Origin: Dactylorhiza incarnata
Taxonomy: Eukaryota; Streptophyta; Magnoliopsida; Asparagales; Orchidaceae
Assembly (NCBI GenBank): GCA_033032865.1
Contig: JAWHQI010000327.1
Span: 1,178,001-1,242,000, forward strand
Length of the DNA stretch: 64,000 nucleotides
Reading direction: 5' to 3'
In this document: positions 31,976 to 42,431 of the stretch, in pieces
How positions within the stretch are numbered: position 1 is the first letter of the stretch
Layout: every line of letters begins with the position of its first letter
Position numbers and translations under genes: made by a program
The notes under the pieces: generated by a model
What the model saw: only the letters and a program-made list of their open reading frames with translations
Databases searched by the model: none
Told to the model about the DNA's origin: nothing

Positions 31976-32211
31976 GTAGTTCCATTCACAGTGACGACGA
32001 GATATATTTATTTGTTATTATTATTTTTTGTGATTTTATTTCTTGTAAAATGGAAATCTTTATATCCGTGCAATCTAGGCCATCCTAAGTGGCTAGTGTT
32101 AGGAAAAATCCCTAAGGATTTAATGATATATTGTACTTTCAGCTAGTTTATCTATAAGCAGGATCTTAGGAGCCTATAGGTGTTAAATTCTGAATCCTTG
32201 AATTTGGACAG

Positions 32212-32323
32212 ATTTCCATTCCTACCCGCTCATCTCATAGTGCTGATTCAGTGGAATCTTTGTGCCGAAGCCTAAGCGACCACCTTTCCTCCCCACCACC
32301 ATTAACCCACCAGACACCACCAC
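32212..32323 (+). pseudogene. Candidate Ser/Pro-rich host exon, left part, split by element H
   Basis: Follows acceptor TTTGGACAG and reads ISIPTRSSHSADSVESLCRS, then SLSDHLSSPPPLTHQTPP up to the LTR of H. The TSD ACCAC (32319-32323) is repeated at 40561-40565 beyond H. Removing H and one TSD copy keeps the frame open for 28 more codons. Pro/Ser bias and frame continuity suggest real coding sequence, but the family is unknown. Confidence 0.4.
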
Positions 32324-33402
32324 TGATGTAGCACACACCGATTGGTGCACAAATTACCACGCACGCGTCTATGAAGCAATTGCTCGAGCACGTGGCAAGC
32401 ACCGAGAGGAGTCCACCACGGCGTCTCACTATCGCATGCAATTCCCATATCCTAACGGTGAGTTAACGGTCACAATGTTCGACGTAGAGATTACTCCGGG
32501 TGAGGAAAACCCTAACGAGATTAGGCAACCGGGCGCATTTCCCTTCCGACCAATTGGTTGGAGAGTAGCGACGAACAATTCTTGTTCCGATTCGTTCAAT
32601 ATTTCCCATCGTACACTATCCCATTCATTCACACACAAGAATAGAAATATAGAGACAAATCACACCATAAGATTGAAGTAAGAAAGCGTTACCCCACCGG
32701 ATGAGATCCGGATAAATCACTCACAACTAGCGCCGGGAGCTAGGAGACACGTCGGCGACAGCGGGAAGCACCACCTCCGACCCCACTGAACTGTTCACGC
32801 CCGGAGAGGAGGTTCGTCGTCGGAGGAGGCAAATCCACCGGACTCGGAATGGAGGCGCAATCACGCCTATCCTCACGTCGATGGGAGAGAGACCTCGTGG
32901 GATTACACCGGTTGGGGGAGGGAGGAGAGGACGGCCGGTGTCATGCTGGAAGGGAGGGGTGGCCGCCGGTTTCACACCGAGCAAACTGCTGCCAGTATCG
33001 CGCTGCACAGGGAGGGAGGGGGTCGACCAACGCTAAACCCAAAAGAAACCCTATTTTTTTCTCTCTCAATAATATTCTCCTAATACACCAAAAGAGGGTA
33101 TACATACTCCCCAATAGGAGTATCCCTAGTCCCACATCAAGGAGTCCAAAATCCTGGCCATCCAAATTTTTTTGGCCAAACTAAAATGCCGAAAAATAAA
33201 ATGAAAAGCCGGCTCTTGACCGCCTAACATTTTGGTCGAGCCAGACGGAACGAAAATGCTTGAAATAGGTAGAAAATAAAACAACAACAAATTTAATTGT
33301 TTTTAAAAGGTACGGAGCATGTCGCGGTAGGATTTCCTCGTGTTGGGGCGAAGATTATAGTCGCGAGTCGCGTCGTGGAGTGGAACCGGGACGGCGCCAT
33401 CA
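32324..33402 (-). repeat. 3' LTR of element H
   Basis: Minus orientation begins TGATGGCGCCG and ends TGTGCTACATCA. It includes the last 33 or so codons of the polyprotein (ending RKSYRDMLRTF at 33303). The polypurine tract GAGCGGAGGAGGAT lies at 33403-33416 on the interior side. Confidence 0.9.
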
Positions 33403-34153
33403 ATCCTCCTCCGCTCAAAATCACTCATCACCGGGGAGTGGTTCAAGCGGTAATAGTGCAACATGTCTTCATCAAGGCGCTCCATCTCCTCGGCGGTCAC
33501 CCATGTAGCGTCGCAAAGCGGACGATCTTTCCAACGCACCAAGTAGCTGTGCACGCCGCCATCCGATGAAGTAATGAGTTGGTCATCCAAAATACAATCC
33601 GAGACAAAGATACTCTTCGGAAACCTGGGAAAAGCATTAGGAACAAACATAGAATCGACCGTACCCCCACGTGAAGGGGAGGTGGGTACGTCCGAGGTGG
33701 CAACATGTAAGGGTGGGGTGCACTCTCTAACCCTTGAGAATGGCCGTGAGGAGATGAAGAAGAGGGGCAAAGTAGTTCTTGTGGTGTTTCGTGAAATAGT
33801 GTAAGATCGGAAACATTAAACACGAGGTGTATTCCCCAATCGGTAGGCAAGTCAAGCACGTATGCGTTATCGCCCAACTTTTTTAAAATCGTAAAAGGTC
33901 CGGCACGCCGGTTGGCCAATTTCTTGACGACACCCGTGGCTAACCGTTCGGGAATTAACTTTACCAAGACTAAATCTCCGACGTCAAAAATTTGAGCCCA
34001 TTTGTGCACATTCACTTTAGATTGATATGCTTTGTACGTAGTGACTAGCCGTTGGTGGATATCACGGTGCAATGCATGTAGATGATGAGCAAAATCATGG
34101 GCAAATTGATTTGATTTATATGCGGGAGGCAACAGAATCAAGTCAAGTGGCAC
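33303..34153 (-). pseudogene. Integrase C-terminal region and chromodomain of element H
   Basis: 34153-33497 holds the tail of the integrase: FDVGDLVLVKLIPERLATGV, LANRRAGPFTILKKLGDNAY and GIHLVFNVSDLTLF. A frameshift in the Pro/His-rich linker near 33700 leads to the 33770-33303 frame. There a chromodomain is clear: SYLVRWKDRPLCDATWV and AEEMERLDEDMLHYYRL. Chromodomains in this position mark chromoviruses and direct integration to certain chromatin. The frame ends at 33303, inside the 3' LTR. Confidence 0.88.
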
Positions 34154-34277
34154 ACGTGCGTTGTAACCATGCAGAATTTCATTCGGTGAGAGGCCCGTGG
34201 AGCGATTTTTTGAATTATTATACGCAAGTTGTGCATGAGGACAAGGTCCTAAGTCCCCTTGTGGTCGCCACGAGGCA

Positions 34278-34842
34278 TCATAGCAAATTACCCAAACTTT
34301 GATTTACCACCTCGGTTTGACTATCCGTTTGGGGTGGTAAGCCGCGGAAAATAGGAGTTTGGTACCAACCAAGATCCATAGGGTTTTCAAAAATAAGAAG
34401 TGAATTTAACATCCCTATCCGAGACAATAGTTTTAGGGAGCCCGCGATGGCTAACAACTTCTTTAAAATGAGACGCATCATTTGTGCGGTTGCAAGAAAT
34501 AAAATACGACATTTTTGAAAACCGGTCAACTACTACTAAAATAGAATCGTGGCGGCGTGGTGTCGGTGGTAGACACAAGATGAAGTCCATGCTAACGTCG
34601 TCCCATGACACAGAAGGAATAGGGAGTGGTGTGTATAAGCTCATGTTGTGCTTGGTGCCCTTAGCAAGTTGACATTTGTTACAACTACTCACGACTTGGT
34701 TAACCATGCATTTTAAACTGGGCCAAAAGAACCTGTCTTCGACCAAATAGATGGTTTTATCGCGGCCAAAATGACCACCCAAACCGCCGCCGTGCATCTC
34801 CCAAATAATAAAAAGGCGAAGGGAGGAATCCGGAATGCACAA
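34278..34842 (-). pseudogene. Integrase core of element H
   Basis: 34842-34387 has the HHCC zinc region (MHGGGLGGHFGRDKTIY ... SCNKCQLAKG), the first Asp (DDVSMDFILCLPPT), and the second Asp (LPKTIVSDRDVKFTSYF), then a stop. 34529-34278 in another frame carries the third acidic part (SQTEVVNQSLGNLL). Frame breaks separate the core from the C-terminal part. Confidence 0.85.
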
Positions 34843-36278
34843 TCGCGAGCCCTCAAATAAGTACCCATCACGTAGAAAATATTCGGAAATAGTGTGTGGG
34901 GATTATACTTGTAGAGATTGAAAGATATAGTCAAAAGTAGATAAACGCGGCTAAGCGCATCGGCAACGCGGTTATGTTTGCCTTTGCAATGTTTGATCAC
35001 AAACGTGTACTCTTGTAAGAAAGAGACCCATTTGGCTTGCCGCGGGCTAAACTTATGTTGAGAGTTGATATAGCGTAAGGCGTCATGATCCGATAAGAGG
35101 ATGAACTCTTTGGGCAAGAGGTAGTGGCGCCAATGGCGTAGGCTTTGTATGAGGGCATAAAATTCACGTTCATAGTTAGAATAATTAAGTTTTGGCCCGC
35201 TTAACTTTTCACTAAAAAATCCAACCGGATGGTCTTCTTGGCTTAAAACGCCACCTATGCCCGCACTTGAGGCGTCACAAGAGACCTCAATTTTTTTATT
35301 AAAATCGGGTAACCGGAGAACCGGTGCCTCGGTCATCAATGTTTTAATTTTAGTGAAGGCGAGGGAAGCGGACTTAGGCCAAATAAACTCACCAAGCTTC
35401 ATACATTCGGTAATGGGGGTCATAATGGTGCTAAAATTACGAATGAAGCATCTATAAAAGGTGGTTAAACCATGAAAACTTCTAACATCGCGAATAGATT
35501 TGGGCTCCGGCCAATCAACAATTGCTTGAATTTTTGCGTGGTCGACCTTGATACCTTCCACACTAATAATATAGCCTAAGAAAGAGACGGAAGTATCCAT
35601 AAAAACACATTTCTTCAAATTTATAAATAGTTTTTCCGCTCGAAGAACCTCAAATATTTGCCTTAAATGTGACGTGTGTTCACGTGCGGACATGCTATAA
35701 ATAGGTAAATCATCAAAATATATTACCAAGAATTTTCCCATAAAACCATTAAAGATTTGAGTCATCATGCGGGAGAAGGTGCTTGGGGCATTGGAGAGCC
35801 CAAACGGCTTTACTAGCCATTCGTACGTGCCTTCCTTAGATTTAAACGCTGTTTTCCATTCGTCCCCTTCTCTAATCCGAATTTGGTGATAACCACTCCT
35901 AAGTTCAAGTTTTGAGAAAACGGTTGCAACACTAAGCATGTCCAACAAATCATCTAAACTGGGAATGGGAAAGCAGTACTTAATAGTGATTTTATTTATA
36001 TCCCGTCTATCGACGCACATGCGGTAAGAGCCATCTTTCTTCGGGGCAAGGAGTGCCGACACTGCACAAGCACTTAAATTATGCCGGATGAGGCCTTTGC
36101 ATGACAAATCTGAGATTTGGGCTTGGAGTTCCGCGTGGGCACTAGGATTAATGCGATAGTGTGGTAGGTTGGGAAGGGAGGAGCCCGAAATGAAATTGAT
36201 AGCGTGTTGGATACTCCTAGGGGGGGGGGGGGGGTAATTTAGAGGGGAGCTCCTCGGGGTGGAAATCCTTAAACTCAA
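34713..36278 (-). pseudogene. Reverse transcriptase-RNase H of element H
   Basis: RT motifs in order: LLAPKKDGSYRMCVDRRDIN, FSKLELRSGYHQIRI, PFGLSNAPSTFSRMM, VIYFDDLPIYS. The first catalytic Asp is replaced by Glu (FSKLEL); YFDD is kept. RNase H follows: SCDASSAGIGGVLSQ, SNYEREFYALIQSLRHWRHY and LLSDHDALRYI, then GKHNRVADALSR. The N-terminal end is a run of prolines coded by a 15-base homopolymer at 36220-36234, where the frame is broken from the protease part. Confidence 0.88.
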
Positions 36279-37081
36279 GTAAGGTCAAGATATCGGCGGA
36301 CAATGATGATGTGGGGAGGGGAATGTCGTTGGATTGAAGTAAGACTAACGCATAAATCATACCATCGGAGAAGCTAGCTTTTTCAAATGCTTTCGGGTGT
36401 ATTAAAGTGAGTGGTTGTTTGACCGCGGGGACGGTCGTGTTCCTAATTTTAAGGTCCTTTGGCGTGGTGGGGCGCAATGTGATGCGTTGGTCTTTGAATT
36501 TAAATTCATGTGCTAGCACGACCGAAATGAGTAACATTGTAGTCGTAAAGCCAAGGACGGCCAAAGAGCACATGACATGCGTCCATGGAAATAACTTCAC
36601 ACCAAACTTGGTCGACATAGTCCTTAATGACAAGGGGCATTAAACAACGCTTGGTAATCAGAATAGAGGTCTTATTGACCCAAGCCACTTGGTAAGGAGT
36701 GGGGTGTGGTTCGGGATTTAATTTCATTCGGAGAGCCGCGGCTTCGGAAACCACGTTCATACAACTCCCACTATCAATGATGAGTTTGCATGATTTCTCA
36801 CCGCTTTTAAAATACAAGGAAAAGATGCTTGAGCGCTTCCAATCATGGCTACTACGTGGGGTAGTCAAGATGCAATGCATGATTGAGAGGTTGTGGGAGG
36901 CATAATCCTCTTCCATGGCACTAGGAATGTCGGACTCCTCAACGTCACTATGTTCCTCATAGACGAGATCGTCGTCATCGGCCGTAGGTTCGATCAAAGT
37001 GACTAACATACGGCGAGTGGGGCATTCAACCGCATAGTTGCCTAGTTGATTACACGCATAACAAGTGACGTGTGCTTTGCT
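36217..37081 (-). pseudogene. Zinc knuckle and aspartic protease of element H
   Basis: Just upstream of 37009 the frame reads a zinc knuckle with a lost His (CYACNQLGNYAVEC). The protease motif IIDSGSCMNVVSEAAALRMK lies at about 36770-36710, followed by the conserved end VLFGRPWLYDYN. A frameshift near 36560 and the homopolymer at 36220 separate it from RT. Confidence 0.8.
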
Positions 37082-37084
37082 AGT

Positions 37085-38037
37085 TTAGCGCTCGCCCGAT
37101 GTGTCGTTTGCTTTTTTAGCGGTGATGATAAAGGATTTGGGATTATCTTGTAAGACATTCTTCCCCTTTGAGTTATTATAGTGCGTGGAGGTTGATTTGG
37201 AGTGGAAAAATCCTTTGGGGGAGGTCGCCTGCGGACTGGTGGTCATCGAAATATGTTTCAATGTCAAGGGCAACACTCATGGCGGTGTTTAGATCACGGT
37301 GATCATAGCGCCGGATTTGGCTTTGGATTTCCGGTCGAAGGCCCTTACGGAAGCGCGAGACGGTGAGCTCCGACATCTCTTGAATCTCACAACGAATCAT
37401 TAATTCGTTGAGCTCGCCCATGTACTCGCTCACCGAACGATTACCTTGTCGCAAGGAGGTGAACTCATCAAACATATTAGTGCGGTGGTTGGCGGGGACG
37501 AAGTGAGTGGTGAGTAAGTTACGCATTTGGGGCCATGTGTGAGCTATTCCTCCTACGCGACGTTCTTCATTTAACCAAAATACTTGAGCGCGACCCTCAT
37601 GCGAGCGACGATAACCTTTTTGTTATCATCCAACCGTTGCCAATCAAAATAGCGTTCCATTTTGACGAGCCAATCCCTAAAATGCTTCGGGTCACCCAAG
37701 CCATCAAAACTCGGGGCGTCAATTTTAATGCGTCGTGTGAGGTCATTGTTCCAATCCGCATGCGGTGCATGGTCGGGCGCATTTGCATGTGGGCGTGGAG
37801 GGTTGTGCGGTAGGTTGCGAGGAGGGGGTTATTTTGGGGAGGCGGATTTTGGAAACCGGTTTGAAGTGTTTGTGTCAAGGTGGTAAAGGCCGCGGTGACG
37901 TGTGCGATTTGATCGGTCAAATCACGTTGGACAGACGCCAGTTGTGCTTGTGTAACCACACGATTATTGGGGTTGTCATCCATCGTATCGGACGCGGATG
38001 AGGACCGGGAATAGTCGTTCCCCGACCGTGCATGCAT
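37085..38037 (-). pseudogene. Gag of element H
   Basis: Begins MHARSGNDYSRSSSASDTMD at 38037 with a helical segment (ASVQRDLTDQIAHVTAAFTT). A frameshift near 37760 moves to the frame with KIDAPSFDGLGDPKHFRDWL. After further breaks, 37526-37176 continues with FVPANHRTNMFDEFTSLRQG and SVSEYMGELNELMIRCEI, typical of Ty3/Gypsy capsid. Confidence 0.82.
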
Positions 38038-38098
38038 AATGTTATTGCTTAAACGCTAGGACCGGCGTCCGGATAAGATTAGGAAATCTTTGCGCCTA

Positions 38099-38110
38099 GC
38101 TCTGATACCT
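38099..38110 (-). other. Primer-binding site of element H
   Basis: Minus strand reads AGGTATCAGAGC, one change from the tRNA-iMet PBS, three bases from the LTR edge. Confidence 0.82.
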
Positions 38111-39515
38111 AATTGATGTAGCACACTGATTGGTGCACAAATTACCACACATACGTCTATGAAGCAATTGCTCGAGTACGTGGCGAGCACCGAGAGGAGA
38201 CCGCCACGACGTCTCACTACCCCATGCAATTCCCAAATCCTAACGATGAGCTTACGATCACAATGTTAAACATACAAATTACTCCGGGTGAGGAAAACCC
38301 CAACGAGATTAGGCAACCGGGCGCGTTTCCCTTCCGACCAATTGGTTGGAGAGTAGCGACGGACAATTCTTGTTCCGATTCGTTCACTATTTCCGATCGT
38401 ACACTATCTCATTCATTCATTCACACACAAGACTAGAAATATAGAGACGAATCACACCATAAGATTGAAGTAAGAGAGCGTTACCCCACCGGATGAGATC
38501 CAGATAAATCACTCACAACTAGCGTCGGGAGCTAGGAGACACGCCGGCGACAGCGGGAAGCACCACCTCCGACCCCACTGCACTGTTCACGCCCGGAGAG
38601 GAGGTTCGTCGTCGGAGGAGGCAAATCCACCGGACTCGGAACGGAGGTGCAGTCACGCCTATCCTCACGTCGATGGGAGAGAGACCTCGCGGGATTACAC
38701 CGGTTGGGGGAGGGAGGAGAGCACGGCCGGTGTCATGCTGGAAGGGAGGGAGGGCCGCCGGTTTCACGCCGGGCAAACTGCTGCCTGTATCGCGCTCAAG
38801 CTTGTAGATGTCGGCCGACATGTCCGACATGTCGGCTGACATGTCATTTTTGAGGGGGAATCGACACGTTACCGCCACATATCACGATACTGGCATTTTC
38901 CAATATTGCGGCCGACATGTCGGACATGTCGGCCCGTTATGGCGGGTTATGGCGGCCATTAAAAATTAATAAGTTGTTTTATTAAATTTTATAATTAAAT
39001 CAGTTTTAATTATATACCTGTATAGTTTATACTACGTTTTCCCCTCACGACGACTCCTCATCTTCTTCGCATCCTCCTCACGACGCTCTGGACTCTCGTC
39101 TTCTTCGCTTGCCCTAATCTCCGCCTCTGGCTCTCGTCTTCTTCGCAACTCTCCTTTGGTTACACTTTGACATTTTGAAAGTATGCAACATATCTTATTT
39201 ATTACAAATTGATTAAACATTTGTTAGTAGTTTCATTTTCTAATATGAATTTTAGTGTATTCTTCATTAAATAAAATAATTACCATCTAATTAAAAAAAT
39301 ATTATGATATATAATATATCTATATTATATAAAGAAAAACATTCAGGCCCATTTTGAGGCCAAAATAGGACCACCCATTAAATCTCCACCGTCGATTGTA
39401 CTCTATCAGGTCTGCAAATAGCCAAAAAAAAATTTCCCCTACTCCTTCCCGAAATAAGCCCGACGCCTGTTTTCCCCCTCCCCCGTTTCGGTACGTCAAC
39501 CCCGTTGCCCTTCCT

Positions 39516-39715
39516 CGCCGCCGGAGCCACCGCCGGCCTGACCGGAGGTCACCGACAAGGTCGTCGGACCCCGGCGAACCTGCCGGGGTAAGTCCGGCCG
39601 CGCTCCGGCAGGGCCACTGCCGGCGGTGGCCCTGCCGGAGCGCCGCCGGACTAACCCCGGCAGGTTCGCCGGGGTCCGGTGACCTCCGGTCAGGCCGGCG
39701 GTGGCTCCGGCGGCG
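39516..39715. repeat. 200-bp GC-rich long hairpin
   Basis: The left arm starts CGCCGCCGGAGCCACC and the right arm ends GGTGGCTCCGGCGGCG. The arms pair nearly throughout, with about 11 extra bases in the left arm near 39553-39563 and a loop of about 8 bases around 39618. Confidence 0.88.
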
Positions 39716-40002
39716 GTGGGCGGCAAATGGGGGAAGGCTCCGATCGGGTTTTAAAAAAAATCGTATATTTAAATTATAATGAATTATATATATAGATATA
39801 TATTACATATATTATAAATTATAAAATAAAATGCATAGTTTTTAAATTATATATTATAAATTTTTATAAAATATATATATAAATTTATAAATTATATATA
39901 AATTATAATAAATCATATATATAATATAGAATTTTTAAAGATTCGAATCCCGCCGGGCGCGGGCGAATCCCGCCGGGCACGGTCTGGGTACTGTCGCGTG
40001 GG

Positions 40003-40022
40003 GCACGGGGGGCCCCCCGTGC
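40003..40022. repeat. Perfect 20-bp GC palindrome
   Basis: GCACGGGGGGCCCCCCGTGC. It lies after two copies of GAATCCCGCCGGGC in the same AT-rich stretch. Confidence 0.9.
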
Positions 40023-40560
40023 ACTGTCACTCGTATATACATATAATATTACAATCCGACATTTTGAAATGTCTCCGATATATCCCCCGCAATCCGACAT
40101 CCGACATAAAAAATTCAAACCGACATGAGTCCGACATCCGACAACTGCAAGCTTGATCGCGCTACACAGGGAGGGAGGGGGTCGGCCAACGCTAAACCCA
40201 AAAGAAACCCTATTTTTTTCTCTCTCAATAATATTCTCCTAATACACCAAAAGAGGGTATAGATACTCCCCAAGAGGAGTATCCCTAGCCCCACATCGAG
40301 GAGTCCAAAATCCTGGCCATCCAAATTTTCTTGGCCAAACTAAAATGTAGAAAAATAAATGAAAAGCGGGCTCATGACCGCCTAACATTTTGGTCGAGCC
40401 GGACGGAACAGAAATGCTGGAAATAGGTAGACAATAAAATAACAGAAAATTTAATTGTTTTTAAAAGGTGCGGAGCATGTCGCGGTAGGATTTTCTCGTG
40501 TTGGGGCGAAGATTATAGCCGTGAGTCGCGTCGTCGTGTGGAACCGGGACGGCGCCATCA

Positions 40561-40654
40561 ACCACCCATTTGGCTGGCCAATCCCTTGTCCCCCTTTCCA
40601 ATCCCCCATTCTCACATGGATCTTCATGACGCTGAAGATCAAGGAGATCCATAA
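40561..40654 (+). pseudogene. Candidate Ser/Pro-rich host exon, right part after element H
   Basis: After the TSD copy (40561-40565) the frame of the 32212 exon continues with IWLANPLSPFPIPHSHMDL and HDAEDQGDP to a TAA at 40652-40654. The stop lies where LTR-like sequence seems to begin, so it may not be the native stop. Confidence 0.4.
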
Positions 40655-41631
40655 TACTCTTAGTGTTTTCTACACCGACTCACACCTTGAACCGGTTGGC
40701 TTTAGCCTATCCTACCCCAGATAGGCCTTAAGCCCCCTAGACCTAAACCTCAGCCTAGTCACCTAGATAAGAAACAAATTATTCGGTCTATGCCCTAAAC
40801 AGACCTAGTCGCCAACCCACGAGCGAATTCCGTAGCGAACAAAAAGAGTAACCAAAATACAGAGAGAAAATACAACGAGTGAATATAAAATATTCAAAAA
40901 TCAAAACTCCCTAAAAGAACTTGTGAAGACGATGCCGAAAGGCTTTTGAGATAGTCGTCATAGATGTGCCCTATCTTCTTCTGGAATAAGCTTTGATGTT
41001 TTTTGCCTTAGAAATCTCTTCCAATCGCTGTAGGAGAGTGTTGGATCTTCTCTTAGACGAAGACTCTCTTGAAAAAATTCGTATTCGCGCATGAGAGTTT
41101 GAGCGAAATTATCTTTAAATAGAGCACTGCGAGTTATCACCGACAGTAAGCACTATCACGGCGTGGTAGTGCTATTAATATAATTTCCTGCGTCCTTCTT
41201 TCTCATTTTAGGTAACGGCGTAAGCATTTTAGGCAACAATGGTAACGCGACACGGTAAGGCTATCGCCGCACGGTAGCTTGATATATCTTGGCGCCAAAG
41301 AGAGATCCCTTGCTTTATTTGGCTCCCAATAATCCTCAGATTGCCGGAGTTGCTTAATCCATATCGCCACGCGGTATCTCTACCGCGGCGTGGTAGTAGC
41401 TTATATATTTAGCTTTTTCTTCGCACTCCTTATTCCCTCCTAGTACTCCTGAAATGCTCCTTGACAGCTGATCGTTCTGGAACGAGGGTTACCGCCTGTG
41501 GTAACCACTATCGCCGGCGGTAGTGGGCATTTCTTTCCATATCTCTCAATGGAAGACCCGAGCATGCTTCATTGTACTTGTCTCTCTTATTCTCAAATCA
41601 TGAGATATGGAATTAATGTTCCAACAATAAC
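40655..41631 (-). mobile_element. LTR-like sequence J, possible solo LTR
   Basis: Minus orientation starts TGTTGGAACATTAATTCC at 41634, a common LTR start, and has a TATA-like TTTAAATAG near 41115-41123. It contains five or more CTACCGC / GCGGTAG type motifs in both orientations. The left edge lies somewhere near 40650-40665 and no clean TSD was found (ATAAT against ATAAC at best). A short minus frame (40958-41140) is not recognised. Confidence 0.4.
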
Positions 41632-42165
41632 GACCCTCCAAGCCACTACTCCATCCAACCCCACCCTCTTCCCCAACTCTGAAAATACCCATAACTATGA
41701 CAAAACCACCCCATCTAGCATGTATTCCATCCGCCAACCTCCATTCCCTGCCCAATCGTAACCCCAAGTCCCTGTATTGCCTTCAACGCCTATTCCTAGA
41801 TTATTTCAGACACTTAATTCAGTTCCAGCCCCCTCACAACTCACTGAGCACTCCTCTTTTCCATTCTCAGTAAGCGGTCAACTTCTTTATCCCTCCTGAC
41901 AACCTTACTCCAGTGGCAGTAAACAACCTCAACCATTCTAGCACCCGCAGAGACCATTCAACACTCCCAATTTTGCCTATCCTGCAAGGAGACTGCCCCC
42001 TTTCTCCTCCAAACAACCTGTCTACTGCTGTAGGAACTTATCTCAATCCCTCCCATAGTTTCAGCCACCTTTCTCCTACACCGGCACCCTGAAACTAGGG
42101 CAATCAGAGTTGCTGCCCAGCCCCCAAATTGTCAACCTTTCACATCCCTGTTCTCCTATTTTCAT
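41632..42165 (+). pseudogene. Pro/Gln/Ser-rich host pseudo-exon
   Basis: The frame reads TTLQATTPSNPTLFPNSENT, SMYSIRQPPFPAQS and so on to PQIVNLSHPCSPIF, ending at a consensus donor GTAAGT (42166). Four stops interrupt it: TAA 41759, TGA 41897, TAG 41939, TAG 42056. Each is one C-to-T change away from CAA, CGA, CAG and CAG. Composition resembles the Ser/Pro-rich exon at 32212/40566, so both may come from one gene split by H and J. The family is not recognised. Confidence 0.45.
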
Positions 42166-42426
42166 GTAAGTTCTTGTATGGAATTGTAATTTTTATTCAT
42201 TGTTTATTTGGTGAAGAACCTTTACTTATACAGGTTGGTTTGCATATGTATACCTTGTGAGTTGTTCTCCTTAAATATTTTATTTGCCTAAAGTTTAAAG
42301 AACCTAGTCTTACTTCACTTTAATAGGAAATTTGTTGGTTTATATAACGCTTAAATCTCAAGTGTGGCTGTTTGTTGTTGACATTCATAATTGTCACCAC
42401 TAATTGCAATTAATCGTTGGGATATA
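42166..42426 (+). other. Intron-like sequence before element G
   Basis: T-rich sequence after a consensus donor. No gene or repeat seen. Confidence 0.5.
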
Positions 42427-42431
42427 TTTGT

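Larger units (their letters stand above)
39319..40050 (+). mobile_element. Possible Helitron-like insertion inside the hAT-like element
   Basis: TCTATATTATATAAAG at 39319 resembles plant Helitron 5' ends, and a GC-rich palindrome at 40003-40022 could be the 3' hairpin. No clear CTRR end was seen and there is no target test for this class. Weak. Confidence 0.2.
38797..40155. mobile_element. hAT-like non-autonomous DNA transposon in the LTR of H
   Basis: Flanked by the 8-bp duplication ATCGCGCT (38789-38796 and 40156-40163). Inverted ends are CAAGCTTGTAGATGTCGG and, reversed, CAAGCTTGCAGTTGTCGG: 16 of 18 match. Both subterminal regions are full of CCGACAT motifs, including the palindrome CCGACATGTCGG. 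No transposase is present. An 8-bp TSD points to hAT, though the terminal bases are not the usual hAT consensus. Confidence 0.8.
32324..40560 (-). mobile_element. Element H: chromodomain-bearing Ty3/Gypsy retrotransposon
   Basis: Left LTR 32324-33402 (1079 bp) and right LTR 38114-40560 (1080 bp once a nested 1367-bp insertion with its TSD is removed) are flanked by ACCAC (32319-32323, 40561-40565). Minus-strand order: 5' LTR (right), PBS, gag, protease, RT, RNase H, integrase, chromodomain, 3' LTR (left). The polyprotein runs about 100 bases into the 3' LTR. Several frameshifts and stops make it non-functional. It lies in a candidate host exon. Confidence 0.93.
38114..40560 (-). repeat. 5' LTR of element H with nested insertion
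   Basis: 2447 bp including a DNA transposon at 38797-40155 and its 8-bp target duplication; 1080 bp without them, matching the 3' LTR length. It carries the same C-terminal coding tail (YNLRPNTRKSYRDMLRTF), as expected for a duplicated LTR. Confidence 0.9.

Noticed and set aside
32324..40560. H read as a tandem array with a leftover copy, because polyprotein tail sequence appears again beyond the right LTR
   Set aside because: ACCAC at both outer edges, TGATG/CATCA ends and equal LTR lengths show that the tail is part of the LTR, so it is one complete element.
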